64,000 nucleotides of DNA from Lucifuga dentata (GCA_014773175.1 VXCM01001344.1:120001-184000); one strand, 5' to 3'; positions 1 to 14,100 are shown, numbered from the stretch's first letter. A program made the numbers and translations. Notes: generated from the sequence alone by a model not told the origin.

Positions 1-299
1 AATACCATCAGTCAAATTCATCTTTAACTTTGTTTATTGTGCGTTTTGTCTCTTTTTTGGCAAATGAGTGTAGGACGTGGAGAGAGTCTGTAACCAGAAC
101 TGTGCAAAAGCTACAAAAAGAGCAATTCCACCTTAATGGATTGTGTAAAGGAACCAGAAGAACTGATGAACAAAACATCCACAAATCTAACAAATAATCA
201 GGAGAGAGAAAATACTGTCAAATCCAACGCCATGATAACTTAGCTTTAATAACACAACTAAGACCTTCATGGAACATTTCCTGTTTCAGGGCTAGCAAG

Positions 300-592
300 C
301 TAACTGCTACTTCCTGTCTCTACCATGGTGAAATCTGCAGGATGATGGAGGTGAAGGTGGTGAACAGGTTGGTGGTTCCTGATCGGCATTTCTTGCAGAC
401 TGGGGCGTCTACCAACACCCTGTCTTTTTTACCAAATCCAAAAAACTCCCACACTGGTCTTTTTTCAGGTTAAGTAGAGCATCTCGCTCTGTCTGTCATC
501 TCCTCCATCATGATTTTGCACAGCAGTAGTAGCCACACACTGTGGTAGTAGCTAGCTAGCTAGCTAGTCACTTTGTCATGGCATCATGTCAC

Positions 593-628
<36 letters not shown>

Positions 629-700
629 CATGATATCAGTATTTCATTTTTAAAATATCACAGTTATCGTGAACACCGGTATATCGCGACACCCGTAGTC
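300..700 (-). mobile_element. hAT-type transposon fragment with BED zinc finger
   Basis: On the minus strand, about 310-455 reads as a BED-finger segment: VWEFFGFGKKDR, then VCKKC, then SGTTNLF. This is the usual order in hAT transposases and ZBED proteins (aromatic W/F motif, CxxC, then TSNL-like helix). The final His residues are not in the same frame, so the finger is decayed. The AT-rich stretch up to about 700 resembles hAT flanks common in fish. It is a relic, not a gene. The family call rests on motif order only. Confidence 0.55.
595..627. repeat. (TG)n microsatellite
   Basis: An uninterrupted run of alternating TG lies just upstream of the hAT/BED relic. Confidence 0.95.
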
Positions 701-1456
701 CCAGATGAGATTATTCCCATTGTGCAGCTTTAAAAAAAAAATCCTTGCTTAAGTCCAGTTACTTTATACGTCTTCTGCATTCTCACTTTTTTGACTTAAC
801 AACATGAATGACATGAAATAACAACTAATTTACAAGCCACTTATGAACAACTCAAACTGCTTCACTCCCTCCTGTTCAGCCTTTAGTTTACAGATTACAG
901 TTTCTATATTTATTTTCAGTTTTTGTTTCTATTCCTGTTGACTAAAATGTTATTTTTTTCACTTCTAGTTTTAGCCTTACTTTCACTTTCAGCTACTGTA
1001 TAATCACCTCGACCATCACTGCCCCGTGTTTTATCCCTCCATATAGTTTTCCTCCCTTTTAGATTCATTCTGGCTCCATATTAGAGCAGGATGCCCCTCA
1101 CTAATTACAGATTTCTGGTTTTTCCTGAACCTGTTTGGCAGTGAAACCAGGCCATGGAGAATCCCGCCAAACCCAGCCAGTTTGTATATAGCTGATACGT
1201 CTGCATGTACACTGCATAAAGTTTGGCTGCTTTTCTGGGTGAAATGGTTAGTCCTCTGCCTGGATGACACTTTTAATTTACTAAAAAATCGTACAGGGCT
1301 TATTTAATGGCTAAATCACAGGCAATGCAGCATTTTATGCAACAACAACAACAACAAAGAATTCTTAGCAGCAAAATATTTCTGTAATATTAGTCTAATC
1401 TTGTAAATAGAAGATCTGGAAAATATGGTAAAGCAAGAATGACTTAGAGTCCTTTG

Positions 1457-1488
<32 letters not shown>

Positions 1489-2180
1489 CCTTATATTTGA
1501 CCTTAAAAGTAGAAATAAGAAATTTGATTTAAGCCTGTTTGGCTTCATATAAGCAATTAAAAGGCAGAAATTCACAGTAAAATTATTAAAACTCAATTAT
1601 TTAGCTTTTAATTAAAATTTTCCCTCATTCTAAATGATCTCTTTGCTTGTTAAAATCGTGACTTTCTGTTAAATGTTTGAAAAGAGTTCCTCATTAATTA
1701 TGAGAAAACATGAATCTTGTTTAGCTCATTTCAAGATGTAGATCGTGCGTATGAACTTTTTCTGAAAGTGTCTGTATCATAAAGAATAAGGTGGATCACT
1801 ACACTGGAATCAGGAAAATGACTGGAAAACTCCTGAAACAACTTGATTTGTATTGGAAACAGGATGAAATAATCTTGATTATTTGATCAGCCAATAGGAG
1901 TTGCTCGTGCAATGACACTAACAAAATTTCTCAGCAATTTCCATCCTGCTGATGCAACCAGCTATGTTTGTTCTCAGCTGCACAAGGAGAAACTTGTGGA
2001 TGTAGACAAGCTTTGCCTCATTATGGTGAATCTGGTCTGGAAATTCAGACTGCAGAAGATTTAGAGACGGTTTTAGTGAAGTAATGAAGGTCTGAGTAGC
2101 TGAATATGATCCATGAATAAATCACTCTCTGATGATTCTCTGGAGCAAACGTAACATGCTGTCAGAAAATTATTCAAATA
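700..2180. other. no gene seen, AT-rich
   Basis: AT-rich DNA with a poly-A run near 1461-1486 and many stop codons in all frames. I found no splice-bounded coding segment and no recognisable transposon end. Confidence 0.6.
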
Positions 2181-2240
2181 CGTGATTTGGATCAAATCAC
2201 CATTTTGCATGTTTGAGCCTAATATATTCACTTTTTATAC

Positions 2241-2737
2241 ACTTTTTATTGGATTGGCAGAAATACGCTCAGCTCAGCAGTGTTGTAGTGGTCAGCGGTT
2301 GATGAANCACTTTTTATTGGATTGGCAGAAATACGCTCAGCTCAGCAGTGTTGTAGTGGTCAGCGGTTGATGAAACAGCACGTATACGTATTCCTGAATC
2401 TTTTCTGGATCCATGCTGAGACAGTAGACTATACAAAATGCTGTAACAGTCACAAACCATGGGGCAGTCCACAGTGACCAGGGTGAGGGTGAACGGGTCT
2501 GAAGATGACTCAGTTTCAGCTGTTTCACCGGTTACAGTTATTACCAGAACAGAGGCCTGTACAGTGATGACATCAGCCTGTAAGTCTGGACCGAGGGAGA
2601 AAATGCACCAAGCCCATTACACACACTCTCTGGTGTTTCTGCCTCGCCGTTTGCTTTTGCTTGTTACCTGCTCTTTCTTCTCTCCGAGGACTAATCACAT
2701 ACACAGCACCTGTGACAATCAGTCCTGGAGCCCTTAA
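2241..2737 (-). repeat. copy 1 of a ~500-bp inverted duplication
   Basis: This segment is, by eye, almost identical to 17439-17866 in opposite orientation; I noticed only two base differences in the stretches compared. Read on the minus strand it holds an open frame of roughly 90 codons that includes VITATGETAETESSSDP and ends LSVFLPIQ-stop. I do not recognise the product. A TTAA MITE begins directly at its high end (TTAA at 2734-2737). The N at 2307 marks a repeated 60-odd bp that is probably an assembly artefact. Confidence 0.8.
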
Positions 2738-2805
2738 AGGACCATACCGGCAATTGNACTAATCACATACACAGCACCTGTGACAATCAGTCCTGGAGCC
2801 CTTAA

Positions 2806-3392
2806 AGGACCATACCGGCAATTGTGCATGTTCAAACTTAATATCTTCAGTTTTCATACTCTACATTACTGACGTTCATTTCTCAAGGATAAAACCGTAA
2901 TTCAACTTTCTGGATATTTTGCAGAGTCTCTTAATCTTTTAAAATCAAATATTCAAGCAATACACCCACCTTAAAAATCAATGTTTCACCTGCTAAACAG
3001 TTATGCAGCCTTATGAAGTCACAGTTGTTTAAATTTTTCCATAAACTCAGGTCTTCTTTTGAGACTATATTCCCTGGTGGAGACATACATTCACTCTGTG
3101 CTTTTTATTGTGCTTAAACGCTAAAATTACGTAACTTCTAAAAAAAAAAAACCTGAATACACATCTTGTTGGTGATGATGGATTACCTATCCCAAGAATG
3201 TTTCAGGTATCAACAAGTTGATTTTAGTAGTGTACCAGAATGAACTGAAACCAATGGAGGTCTGGAAGGTAGGAAAAACATTTTTTATTCACTGTTCCAG
3301 TAGTATGCTTTGGGAAATGATTATCAGTAACATTATGTGTATGAAAATTGAATGTATTAGGCTCAAACATGTAAAATAGGTGGTATGGTTCT
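2806..3392. mobile_element. TTAA-flanked palindromic MITE, complete copy
   Basis: The element starts AGGACCATACCGGC after TTAA (2802-2805) and ends with the inverted form before TTAA (3393-3396). The two halves carry inverted versions of the same motifs (TTTGAGCCTAATATATTC at one end, its complement at the other). There is no coding capacity. TTAA at both ends fits a piggyBac-type target duplication, which is inference. It is the reference copy for a family seen at least ten more times in the window. Confidence 0.8.
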
Positions 3393-3399
3393 TTAAAAG

Positions 3400-4518
3400 G
3401 CCGAAATCATCTAATTAGGGACATGGTTTTTTGTTTGTTTTTTTTAACCACATGTTTTTAGTGTAATATAATAAAGAGTATGTATTTGAAAAACTTTGAC
3501 AACTACAGACATGCATCCAAACCCACTGGTCCTGAACTGCTCTGAAGCTTAATTTTTGATAAGTTCTTTACTTCAGTAACATGTAACATTTTTATGTCAA
3601 CACATACTTTATATATATAAACATGTTATTTCTGTAATATGCTTACATCAACATGTAACATATATAAACATACATTCCCTCACACCTCATTACTACCACA
3701 AAGTAGGAGGGAGCAAATGTTTGGTTAGCATAAGCAGCATAAACATCGGTGTGTTGCCAGTTCAGGCCTGACGAAGCTGGCCAGTCAGAACGGAATAATT
3801 TTTTGGGAAGAGACAGTACCTGAAAATGATCTGTCTTTACCCAGTGTGCACAGTGGTGCTGCAGCAAGGGAGAGTAGACGTAGATCAACATGTATTCTTA
3901 TATTGAAGCCAAACAAATTCAGAATACATCCTGAAATAAAAACAAGGAAACCTATATTAGGTGTTTTGCAGTGATTTACATGGTGAATTTATTCTTTCTG
4001 TTATTTTATCAGGCTCAAAACTCATCTCTTCAGACTGCATTTTATATCTTCATCTTCTAAAACAAATCCCAGTCATTTCTATCTTGTCACTCTTATAACA
4101 AAACTGCCTTTTAATGTACTGATAGGTTTTACTTCTATATGTTTTCTACCCCTTCTCTTACATATCTTCTGCTCTGACACTTTATGTCTAAAAACAGTGA
4201 TGCTGATTTCTAGCTTATTCTACATTGCATATTTCCCCTCATTAAGAGCTTCACATGATGTTTCCTCAGCTCTCTTCAGTCCTCTTGCTTCAGAGAAACC
4301 TCTCTTGCCTGGAAGAAGCAAAAGGTGCACATTTGAGTATATTTTTAGGACTTTTACACTCTGATCTGCAACATTTTAACGTACAAAGACACAGTGCAGG
4401 AGGACGGCCGAATTACAGCTCTGAAATATACATTGAGCTTCCTGTCTGGGTGAGGAGCTCAGGGTGGTTCCCTCACAACTTTACTCAGATATTCCTGTTA
4501 TAATTATGCCTGAATAGA

Positions 4519-4576
<58 letters not shown>

Positions 4577-5254
4577 AACGTCCACCCACACATGAAGCTC
4601 TATATTCCTTTAGATGGCTGACGTGTTATGCTCTCATGTCACTAATCGTTACCATCAACATAGGAAAAACTCATTATACGGCTCAGTTTGGTTTGGCCTG
4701 CATCTCAGACAAGATATTATGTCTTTTGTTGGTTTTGTAGTCTGAGGATGTAACTCGTAGTGTTCTGGGATTAGGGAGGGTGGAGCTGGATTTAGGTTAG
4801 GTTTAGGATACAGTTGTAGCTGTTGTGCAACACCCATATTTTCATAAGAGACTGTTGAGGAAATGCATCAGACATCTAGAAATAATTCAGACCAGTACCA
4901 ACCCTGCACCATCCTCTAAAGTACATATTTTAATAAGACAAAATACTTTGAAATTTTCAATCTGGATCAAAATTGACGTTCCAGCCATTTGAATCTTCCT
5001 CCGCCTATCTGGATGCCTCACTGTTTTTTTGCGCTTGGCGTCACCTGCTGATGCCGGCCAATCATCTGCTGGCGTTTTTCCTGCCTGTGCAGCTGATCCT
5101 GTTCCTGTCATTAGTTGTCATATAGATCAGGGATGTGCAACTTTGATGAGGACGGGGGCCAATAAAATTTCATTCTTACAGTCAAAGGGCCACTCCCTCC
5201 CAGACCGACTGATCTCATTCTCTCATCACCCCTCCTGGACCCTACCCAACCCGA

Positions 5255-5290
<36 letters not shown>

Positions 5291-6735
5291 ATTCCATCGG
5301 AGAGGAAAAGAGATGAGATGTTTGCTCTTGGAGATATACAAGGAATAATAGGAAAATAACTGCTGGATGTTAATGTGCCCAATCCAACCCAATCTTACTC
5401 TTTCATTGAAAAGTTTGCTAGAATGAAATGGATGGTAGTAAATACAGCATCAGTAATGACCGAGCGCCCTCTTTTCATTTTTATTAATTGAAGTCATCCA
5501 AGGGCCTGATAGATTAAAGATGCAGGCTGTATTCTATAAAAAAGAAAAAAAAGAAAAAAGAAAAAAGGAAGAAGAAAAAACAAAAAAGAAAGGAAAAAAG
5601 AAAAAACAGAAAAAAGAAAAAGGAAAAAAGAAAAAAAAATAGAGACACCTGTGAGTTTTCCCTCTTAGTTTTGCAGATTGTCTTGTGACTGCACTTGTGT
5701 TATTGTCTCACGCCCTTTTTGATTACTTCCAAGTCGTTAGCTTAGTTAGTTTTTTCCACTTAAACCTTAGTTATGATTTTGCCTTTTTGCCTAGCCTTGT
5801 CCTAGTGATTTTGTCTTCTTTTCAGTTGTTGGACATTAACTCTGTACTCTGTTTTATGTTCATTATTAAAGCCTGAGTAAGGACTACCTCTGTCATCATG
5901 TCTGCTCCTGAGTCTTCCTCCCGCCGTGTGACAGTGCGCCTATAGCCCATCATATTTTTGCAGGATCATATGGAGTTAATATATGTGCATGTTATCTCAA
6001 TTTGGCTGCAACTGCACAATATGCCACTGCAGTTTATGTCAAATAGGCCATGCCAACAAGAATTGGACAGCCAACTAAAGAACATGATAAAAACAAATTA
6101 ATTACTTTTCAGACACATCTTCACATAATTCGTGTCAATCATTTTGTGAGTTCTTGCTGCTTGGAAGCATAATGTTGGCCTTCTGTACATGCTACTGTGT
6201 GAACCTCAAAATGATGAGGAAAAGACAACAAACTCAACAAAATATGACATTTAATATTTAGTTGCAAATGCTATAACAGTTACCATATGTTGTTCCTGAC
6301 AATAAAGAGATGTAGTTGTTATCACAAACTGTGAACAACAAAATACCAAGTAAGAAAATAAAGAAAAAATAAATACTGCTCACTAATTAACAAGCATCAG
6401 GACCAGATTGTGGTTGTTTCTTTAGCTGCAGCTTCATCTTATGTCACCCATTTGCAGGCATGACCATTATTTTTTATGCAGAGTTTGTTCCACGCTCATT
6501 AAGGAACACGACAGCGGTTATTTTGTAGACATTTAAGTCGTACTTACTTCCTGGCAGTGTGAGTGTGGTTTCTTTCAGGATCAGATCAAAGTAGGACAAG
6601 AAAGACCCAACAGCTGATCCAGATAGTAAATCAACACTTTCATTGAAACAAACACATTCGTTGTCATGGTGATGCACAGCTCCACCCCTGCTCGCCTTTA
6701 TCACTAACACTGGTGTATGATGTTGCTCAGATCTT
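3400..6735. other. intergenic transposon debris, no gene
   Basis: Holds a long (TG)n at 4520-4576, a (TC)n at about 5255-5290, and a purine-rich AAAAAG run at 5537-5637. At 5110-5180 there is a 'dynamic' repeat typical of fish DNA transposon ends (GGGGGCCAATAAAATTTC). At 5650-5945 there is a T-rich retroelement-like 3' end finishing CCCGCCGTGTGACAG. No coding exon is supported. Confidence 0.55.
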
Positions 6736-6737
6736 CC

Positions 6738-7088
6738 TGTCTTACCAATGATTTTGCATGTTTAAGCCCAATAAATACTGCATGCATACATATTACGTTA
6801 CTAACAATCAATTTCCAAAACATAAAACTATATTTTAGTTTTCCTGTTGTTTTGCCAATCCCCTTATCTTTCAAAATCAAATGTTCAGGTGATACACCCG
6901 CTTTAAAATTCAATGTTTTTCCTGCTGACACTTATGCACGATTGTAGAAGGGTCAGTCATTTTAATTTCTCTGTAAAAGCCATCTTCTTCTTTATTTCCT
7001 GGAGGAAACAGACATTTTCTTCTGTGCTGCTCCATGTTGGATCAGTTACATAATGTTATTTTTACAAAAAAAAAGAAAAGAAAAGAAA

Positions 7089-7120
<32 letters not shown>

Positions 7121-7352
7121 AAAAAGTAATAGACGTGTTCACTGTGATGGATTACCTCTCAAGCAATTACCTTTCAAGTCTCCACAAGTTGATTTTAATA
7201 GTGTGCTGGCATGAACTGAAGCCAATGGGAGTCTGGAAGGAAAATTTGAATATTTAACTGTCCAGTAGTATGTTTTGGGAAATGGTTGTCAGTAACATGT
7301 ATAAGGATTATGTATAATAGGTTCAAACATGTAAAACCACCAGTTTGATCCT
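6738..7352. mobile_element. TTAA MITE, divergent copy
   Basis: Left end is decayed (GATTTTGCATGTTTAAGCCC); the right end reads GTTCAAACATG and then GATCCT before TTAA at 7353-7356. The internal (AAAG)n tract near 7075-7125 has expanded inside it. It differs from the 2806 copy by many substitutions and belongs to an older subgroup. Confidence 0.7.
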
Positions 7353-7379
7353 TTAACACCTCTGTAACATTCCCTACCT

Positions 7380-8760
7380 GTCCACCAGATGTCATCTCTG
7401 AGTTCCTTGCATCAACCAGTCACAATCACTTGTTCCCAACTCCCTCATCAGCCTGTCCTGACCTATGACTGCCTTTTGTTTCCTGGTTTCTGACTGGCTT
7501 AGCCTACCTATCAGGTTTTGAATGTAACCCTGTTTTTGACTATTGATTATCTGCCCCGCCCCTTTGGACTCGTTCTCTAAATCTGACTCTTTCTCTGTTA
7601 TTGATCATCTTCCTGCTCCTTACTCCTGTATATTGCCTGTAGGAGTGAATGTTTGACCCGACATAGGATAAACATGGATGGATGGATGGATGGATGGATG
7701 GATTCCACCAGCTCAGGTGGCTTCCTTTGAAGGCTTGAGCTCTGCAGCTTCAACTTAGTAGGTTCATAATATTTACAACAATAGAACCCCAAAGTACCTC
7801 AGAGACTTTCAGAGGAACTCATCACACCAGAGCCAGTGTCTCTGACCTGTGTTTGCCCAGATTTAGCTCCAATATGGCTCATGTTCTTTTAAGTTATGTG
7901 GAGCCAGAAACTGGAATAAGTTTTCTTTACACATCAAAAACATAGGTAGTCATCATAGCTTTAAAAAGAAAAAAGAAAAAAAGGTTAAACTGTGGCTTGT
8001 GAGAAGAGTCAGCTCACTGTATTTGTCTTATCCATTTGTATTGCATTTGTTTATGAGTTAGTCTGTTCTTATTGTTGATCACTTGGATGTATATTTTACT
8101 TAGCCATCTGGTGACCTAGCTACTTGGCTACCTAGCCACCTACCTAGCTACCTAGCCACCTATCTGGCTACCTAGCCACCTATCTGACTACCTAGCCATC
8201 TGGCTACTGGCTACCTAGCCACCTACCTGGCTACTGAGTCACCTGGCTACACCTTCTTGACTTGATATATATCAAGGACCCACTGGAAACAAGTCTTGGA
8301 CTTTTTTTTTTTTGTTTTTTTTTGTTTTTTTTGTCATCACTGGCATTTGATATTTGTCTGTTTTTATGTCTCATTGTCAAACAAATGAATTAAAAAAAAT
8401 TAAAATGGATGGATGGATGGATGGATGGATGGACATCCAGATATATATATTTGCATAAGATATATATCTGCATAAGTGTGTTATTTTTCTCCACCAATGA
8501 CAATCAATGACAATTATAGCTACATACACTACGATACATTGCCAAAAATATGTGCAGGTATGGCATAGTATATATAAATGCTCTCTCTCTCTCTCTCTCT
8601 CTCTCTGGCATTGTTTATCATGAGTAGTGTTCTTAGATCATGTAGTGTTCTTACCATTTTTTTTTCTTTTTTGTTTTTTGAGGCATTTATCCTCCCATAA
8701 ATTAAATCCCATCCACCTTGTAGTTTGATGTGAGTTTCAGTTCACTTCCTCTCTAATCAC
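7380..8760. other. retroelement-like tail and simple repeats
   Basis: 7380-7640 is a C/T-rich stretch like the 3' regions of fish retroelements. It is followed by (ATGG)n at 7675-7702, a CTACCTAGCCAC-type minisatellite at about 8100-8245, (GGAT)n at 8406-8432 and (CT)n at 8579-8607. No gene was seen. Confidence 0.6.
8100..8250 (+). repeat. minisatellite, CTACCTAGCCACCTATCTGG-like unit
   Basis: Imperfect tandem units built from CTACCTAGCCACC and CTATCTGG repeat about seven times. The units drift in sequence, so it is old. Confidence 0.8.
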
Positions 8761-9705
8761 ATGTTACAACACAACGCTGCACCGGCTGATGCATTGGGAA
8801 GGACAGAGCCTCGTGATGAGCTCGCAGCTGGAAGCTAAAGAGGCTGTGTCTGGACCAATGGTCATCTGAGACACACCGCCAAGATTCTGACAAAGACTAG
8901 TTGTCGTGGCATCAATGACGCCAGAACACATGTTGAATGGTTGGAACAACAATAAAGCATCTTCTGAATGGCCTTTAGCTCATGCATCACAGCTCAGCAT
9001 CAGACCAGTGTTTCTGGTCATTTTTACGGTTTTGCAAGGTCTGTCTGTGTTTTGAAATATTTCACTCACCAATAATATTTACAAGCAACATGGTTAAAAA
9101 AAAAAAAAAAAAAANAAAAAAAAAAAAAAAAAAAGCCATAAATTTTTGTTCTGTTGGATCAGAACATTTAAAGAGAAAAATGCTGTGGTTTAAATAAAAC
9201 AGCAAAATGTGTTGGTGCTACTGTCCAACAACGTGTCATAGTTTTAGGTTATGTAAGTGTATTTTGCAACGTTGATTCAGCTGCTCTGGTCATAAAGACA
9301 ATTATAGAGTAGTTCAGAACATAACACCACATTAAAGAGTTCCTGTTGCTCTGTGTGTTTTGGGCTGAGAAGAATCTCATTCCAATACGTGTCTTTCTAG
9401 TGAATTCTATACTTGTGAGAGGGTGTGTCTGCACAAAGCCTGCATGGAGTATTTCTGTCCGTGAAAATGGACGACTGTGGTCAGACTCTGATCACACCAG
9501 ACAGCTACTAAGTGGAGAGGAGAGAAATAGAGATGAGAGAAACGACAGCAGAGAAAAAGGAAAAGAGGACGATGTCGCAAAAAAAAAAAAAACAAAAAAA
9601 AAACTGAGACTTTTGACCCTGAGCAGCACACTCCATTGACAAATTATTGGTCTGGGGGTCTGAAGATCCTCCACCAGAAAATTTTGAGTTTCAGAGACCT
9701 TTATT

Positions 9706-9750
<45 letters not shown>

Positions 9751-12085
9751 GTAGATCACAGTCCACTCCAGCTGTGTTACAGGTGAAGACAGAAGGTGCA
9801 TTCCAAAGCTCTTATTTGTTTCCACATTTCCTTCACTTGTGTCTTTTCTTTGCGTCTTAGTCCCTCCCACTGAAGACACAAGGCAAAGATGCGAGCAAAA
9901 GATGCGAGGACAGAGGAGCTGAGGAACGATGATTTTGTTTTATTTATTTAAATGTTTATTTTGATAGGGACTGATGCAGAGATGCAGGTCATTCATAGAA
10001 TAAGTGAATGCTGCACATCATACATAGCATTTTTAGTCAGGGCTAGTTTGCAAAGCTTGTTCCTATTTGGGCTAGGTACATAATCCGTAGTACAATATAA
10101 CATTAAAATGATTATAAATCAAAATAAATACTTACACAATTGAGCAGGGTAGACAATAAAACAAATACATAATATTAATATACAATACAAATACTTATAC
10201 ACTGTCCCATCATTAAAACCTGTGAAAATACAATCACAGCCTCACACAGTTTATCAAGAAAAATTTTTAAATAAAATATAAAAGTCTTAGAGCTACCCAA
10301 GAGGACACCTGATGACCCAGCATTATAATCTTGAGCATTGTTCAAATGCTGTTTTAATTTAGCTGTGGGAGAAATGAAATATCCTCAACCATTATCTAAA
10401 GTGACGTCACGTACTGATGATGTCACAGCTGATCAGCTGTCAGAGCGCTTGGAGCTGCTGTTTTAGTTCCTAGATGATAATAAAATAATGAAATATTCTC
10501 CTCTGATTATTACTGTAACAATTAACATGAACAGTTTGACNATAAAATAATGAAATATTCTCCTCTGATTATTACTGTAACAATTAACATGAACAGTTTG
10601 ACAAACGAGCAGAACAATCTGACTTTATAATCTACAGATCATCAAATATCACTTCATTTCTAAGTTTATTTCACTGCTCAGAGAGTCTAACTATAACGTT
10701 TATCATCAGCTGCAGCCATTATTGATGAACTTTTCCAATTAGGATGTTTTATTAAACGTGTCAGTGGATTTTGATGAAAGAGATCAATACAGCTGATTGT
10801 GGTGAGAGAAGAGGAGTTGTTTTATTGTTTTATGTTTTTTAGTCATCCAGACCTGCACAGAACATATATCCAGTCATTTTAACCAGATGATCAATCAGAC
10901 AAAATAAAATATAAATAATCAGAGTAAGTTCACACCTGAGTCGCTGCTGTTATTTTACTGTTGGGATGTTTGAAGAAACTCTTGATGTGGATATATTATG
11001 ATGCAGTGTCAATGAATTGGATCATACATAGCCAACCTGTCCAATCAGAAAAGGATTTCCAGTCCGACTGTCAGATGACACGATCATCTTGTGTTTCCTT
11101 GCTCACGTCTCTTCCTCGATCCTCAGTCCTAGATCCTCGGAGTAGAACTGACAGCTTTGGGACATCCTTAAAGATGGACCAGATTGGTTTCTGGGTCACA
11201 CAAGGAGTGAGGCTTGATCAAACAACAGCTTTGGAACTCACCTCATGGTCCCTCATTTGTGTTTTTTCCTTGTGTCTTAACCCAATCCACTTAAGATGTG
11301 ATGAAAAGAAGTAAGGATAGAGGATCTGAGAAACAATGGTTTAAGAGAAGTGAAACATGGACAGTGGACTTAAGGCCTGAAAGGCTTGGAGCCACAGTGA
11401 GCCTCAGACTCTTTCTCCTTTTTCCATTAGACTTTATTGAGCGTTTCCCACACTGAGAGACGTGTCATCTTCGAAATTACACTTGTCACTGATTTTGGCT
11501 TTTATTTCCCTAAAAAAGAGAGATTTCAGAGAGTTAAACCTTATCTGATCCATACCAGCGTTCAGCTCAAGTTGATTTACACACCTGTTGTTTCTTCTGT
11601 TTGTCTTGGACAGCAAAGAAACTTTATGTCACACACAGTGTCACTGTGGTGTTTGTTACAGTATCATTGTGGAAAATGCTGCGTTAGCCACAGATCCTTA
11701 TCTATTGTTCCTCCAAACCTAAAGCATATTATGTGGTTGCTACTGTTGAAAAACCCCTGCTCTGGTGGGTTATGGGAGGTCAGGCAGAAACATAATGGTG
11801 GGAGAGTTGACGGTAAGTTGACTATAATCAGTTCTGTGACAGACTTACTGTTAAACTGATAAAGATTTAAAGATGCTGATGACAGTTTCTACTTTATTTC
11901 TACATCAGCCACAATGCCAGCTTTGTCTGGTTGTTTGTTAGCAGCAGAATCTCCACTAACCATTATTTTATCAATTAAAAGATAAAAGGCCAATAGAACA
12001 GAATAAAAACAATGTTGTAATCTACTGACCCCTGATCACCAGGAAGTCAGAGGTCAGAGGTCAGGATCAGCAGCAGAACAGCTTC
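8760..12085. other. intergenic, no gene supported
   Basis: Poly-A tract interrupted by an N at 9115, (TG)n at 9707-9746, and AT-rich sequence. A segment repeated around the N at 10541 is an apparent assembly duplication. The open stretches near 10961-11314 and 11437-11859 have no family signature and no convincing splice sites. Confidence 0.5.
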
Positions 12086-12089
12086 CCTG

Positions 12090-12390
12090 ATCATTTTAAT
12101 TTCTCTGTAAAAGAGACATAGATTGTCTTCCATGCAGCTCCGTGTTAAATAAAGTTACTCTGACAAACAAACTTAATAGACATTCTTGTTTACTGTGACA
12201 GATTATATATCTCAAGCCTGTTTAAAGTTTAGATTTTAATGATTTTAATAGAATACTGGAATGACCTGAAACCAATAGCAGCCTAGAAGGTAGGAAACAC
12301 ATTCTAAACTTTACCACTCCAGTAGTGTGCTTTGGGAAATGGTTTTCAGGAACATAACGTGTATGTGAGTCATATATATTGGATTCAAAT
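12090..12390. mobile_element. TTAA MITE, right half only
   Basis: Matches the second half of the family: the segment AATACTGGAATGACCTGAAA, then CCAGTAGTGTGCTTTGGGAAA, then the decayed end. The left half and right terminus are missing. Confidence 0.6.
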
Positions 12391-13369
12391 GTGTGCTATT
12401 GCTGATTGGACTTTAATACGTTTTTTTCCAGACATTTTAAAACTCTCCCAAGCCAAAATTTGCCATCCTGTGCAGTATTTTTTTTGTACATGGCAAATAA
12501 AAACCAACTTCAATGAAGGAAAAAGCTTCCAAAATGGCTGCAGACTCCAGAGGGTTAAATGAGGTGTTTTGGTGTTTCTTCATCCCTGCTGGAGTTCACA
12601 TGAGTTTTTCCTCAGACATGAATCGGCTTTAAGACTCAGACACACAAAGTGTTGAACCTTTGAGCCAGTTACTCTATTTTTGTGTTTATAGGCTGCAAAT
12701 CCTCGTTCTGTAACCTTATAACTTTCAGCGGCATCTTCGTTTAATGTAGCTGTTAACGTGCCCCCACATGCAGGCAGACACACACAAATACACACACAAG
12801 CACACACGTATGCACATCTGCACACGCAAAGTCTTTATGGCAAATCGTACTAACAGAGTTGTAGTTAATTTGCTTTCAATCATATAAATTTGGCCTGAAA
12901 TGAACTTTTAGTTAACTTGTAAGCAAAGAGGTTTGTAGCCACTTATAGAAAAAATTTCTTTAATCATGACTAAATATTGGCAAAGCTTTTTGATCATTTG
13001 GTAAATTTTAGTTATTATGAATTTGACATATTAAATATATTCCATTACCAGTACTATTCTAATTGCTCAAAACTTATGTGCAGAAGTCATCAAAATTTAG
13101 CTGCAACTACAGATTGTTTTCTGCAGTTAATGTCAAATATCTGCAATGTGTACAAGAATTTGATGGCATATTACTGAAAAATGGCATGGAATATCAAAAT
13201 GCAAATGAAAAGCTTGCATATAAATAAGTTTGTGATTTGGTGAAGATATAGGATGAAAATTTGAATACGTGTTCAAAAAACCTTGTTCAGGCGTGTCATT
13301 TCATGAAGTACTGTATATGTTGAATCTAGAAAGGCAAAATTAAACAATGCTTGATTTGTAGTCTAAGTA

Positions 13370-14100
13370 AAGTTTCTTTTTAAAAAAATATTTTATTTTA
13401 TCATTTTCCCCATACACAACAACGTGATAAACACACAGTCAAGACAAACAAGAAAAAAAAAAGACAAGGAAAAAAAAGAAGCTTATACAGAATTTAAATG
13501 ATACAGGATACCATAGATTTTCAATGATAGTATTTATGAAAGATTATGTAGAACTAGTTGATTTATACTCCTAGATTCATTCAAATAATCAGGAAATGGG
13601 TCCCAAATAACCAAAAACTTCTTAGGAGAGTTAATCCTCATGAATCTGAGTCTTTCCATCTGTATGATTCAGCCAGTGGTTCCAGGAAGCAGGGTGGAGA
13701 AGGTGATTTCCAGTCCTCCAGGATGAGTCTTTCAGCCGCTATGATCCCAGCAGAGGCTGCTGGATAGGTGTAGGAAGGCCCAGGCTGGACTGTGGGCAGC
13801 CAAAAATGGTCAGACAGCTTCCGGTTGAACGGTCCTTTTATAGGCTTTTAAATACCAGTCGAAGAATTCAGACCAAAATCTGAAGAGTGATGGACAGAAC
13901 CAAATAAATGTGACAGCATTCCCTCTGCAGCTTTACATCCGTCACATTGTGTTGAGACAGACGGGCAGATCTTATGCAGCCAAGATTTAGAGGAATAAAG
14001 ATGGTGGAAGTCATAAACTCTCAGACAGCTGTTCTTCAGTTCAAGCTTCTTTAATCTTGGCAGTTGAGGTTGTAATACAGCAAAATAATACAATATATAC
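13370..14100 (-). mobile_element. L1-like LINE ORF2 3' fragment
   Basis: Read on the minus strand, 13.85-14.1 kb gives a Cys-rich CDGCKAAEGMLSHLFGSV segment, which matches the CxxC...G-T-L-x-H-x-F/L region near the end of L1-type ORF2. Farther on (about 13.63-13.75 kb) comes IIAAERLILEDWKSPSPP, the conserved tail of the same region in fish L1 elements. An A-rich tract on that strand, near 13380-13480, follows. Stop codons interrupt it. The call rests on remembered family motifs. Confidence 0.65.

Noticed and set aside
1031..1270. 79-codon minus-strand frame
   Set aside because: No domain, no conserved neighbour and no splice evidence.
8764..8952. Possible coding stretch on either strand
   Set aside because: Stops in most frames and no recognisable motif.
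10961..11859. Two frames of 117 and 140 codons
   Set aside because: No motif, no repeat of the frame elsewhere; compatible with chance in this much DNA.
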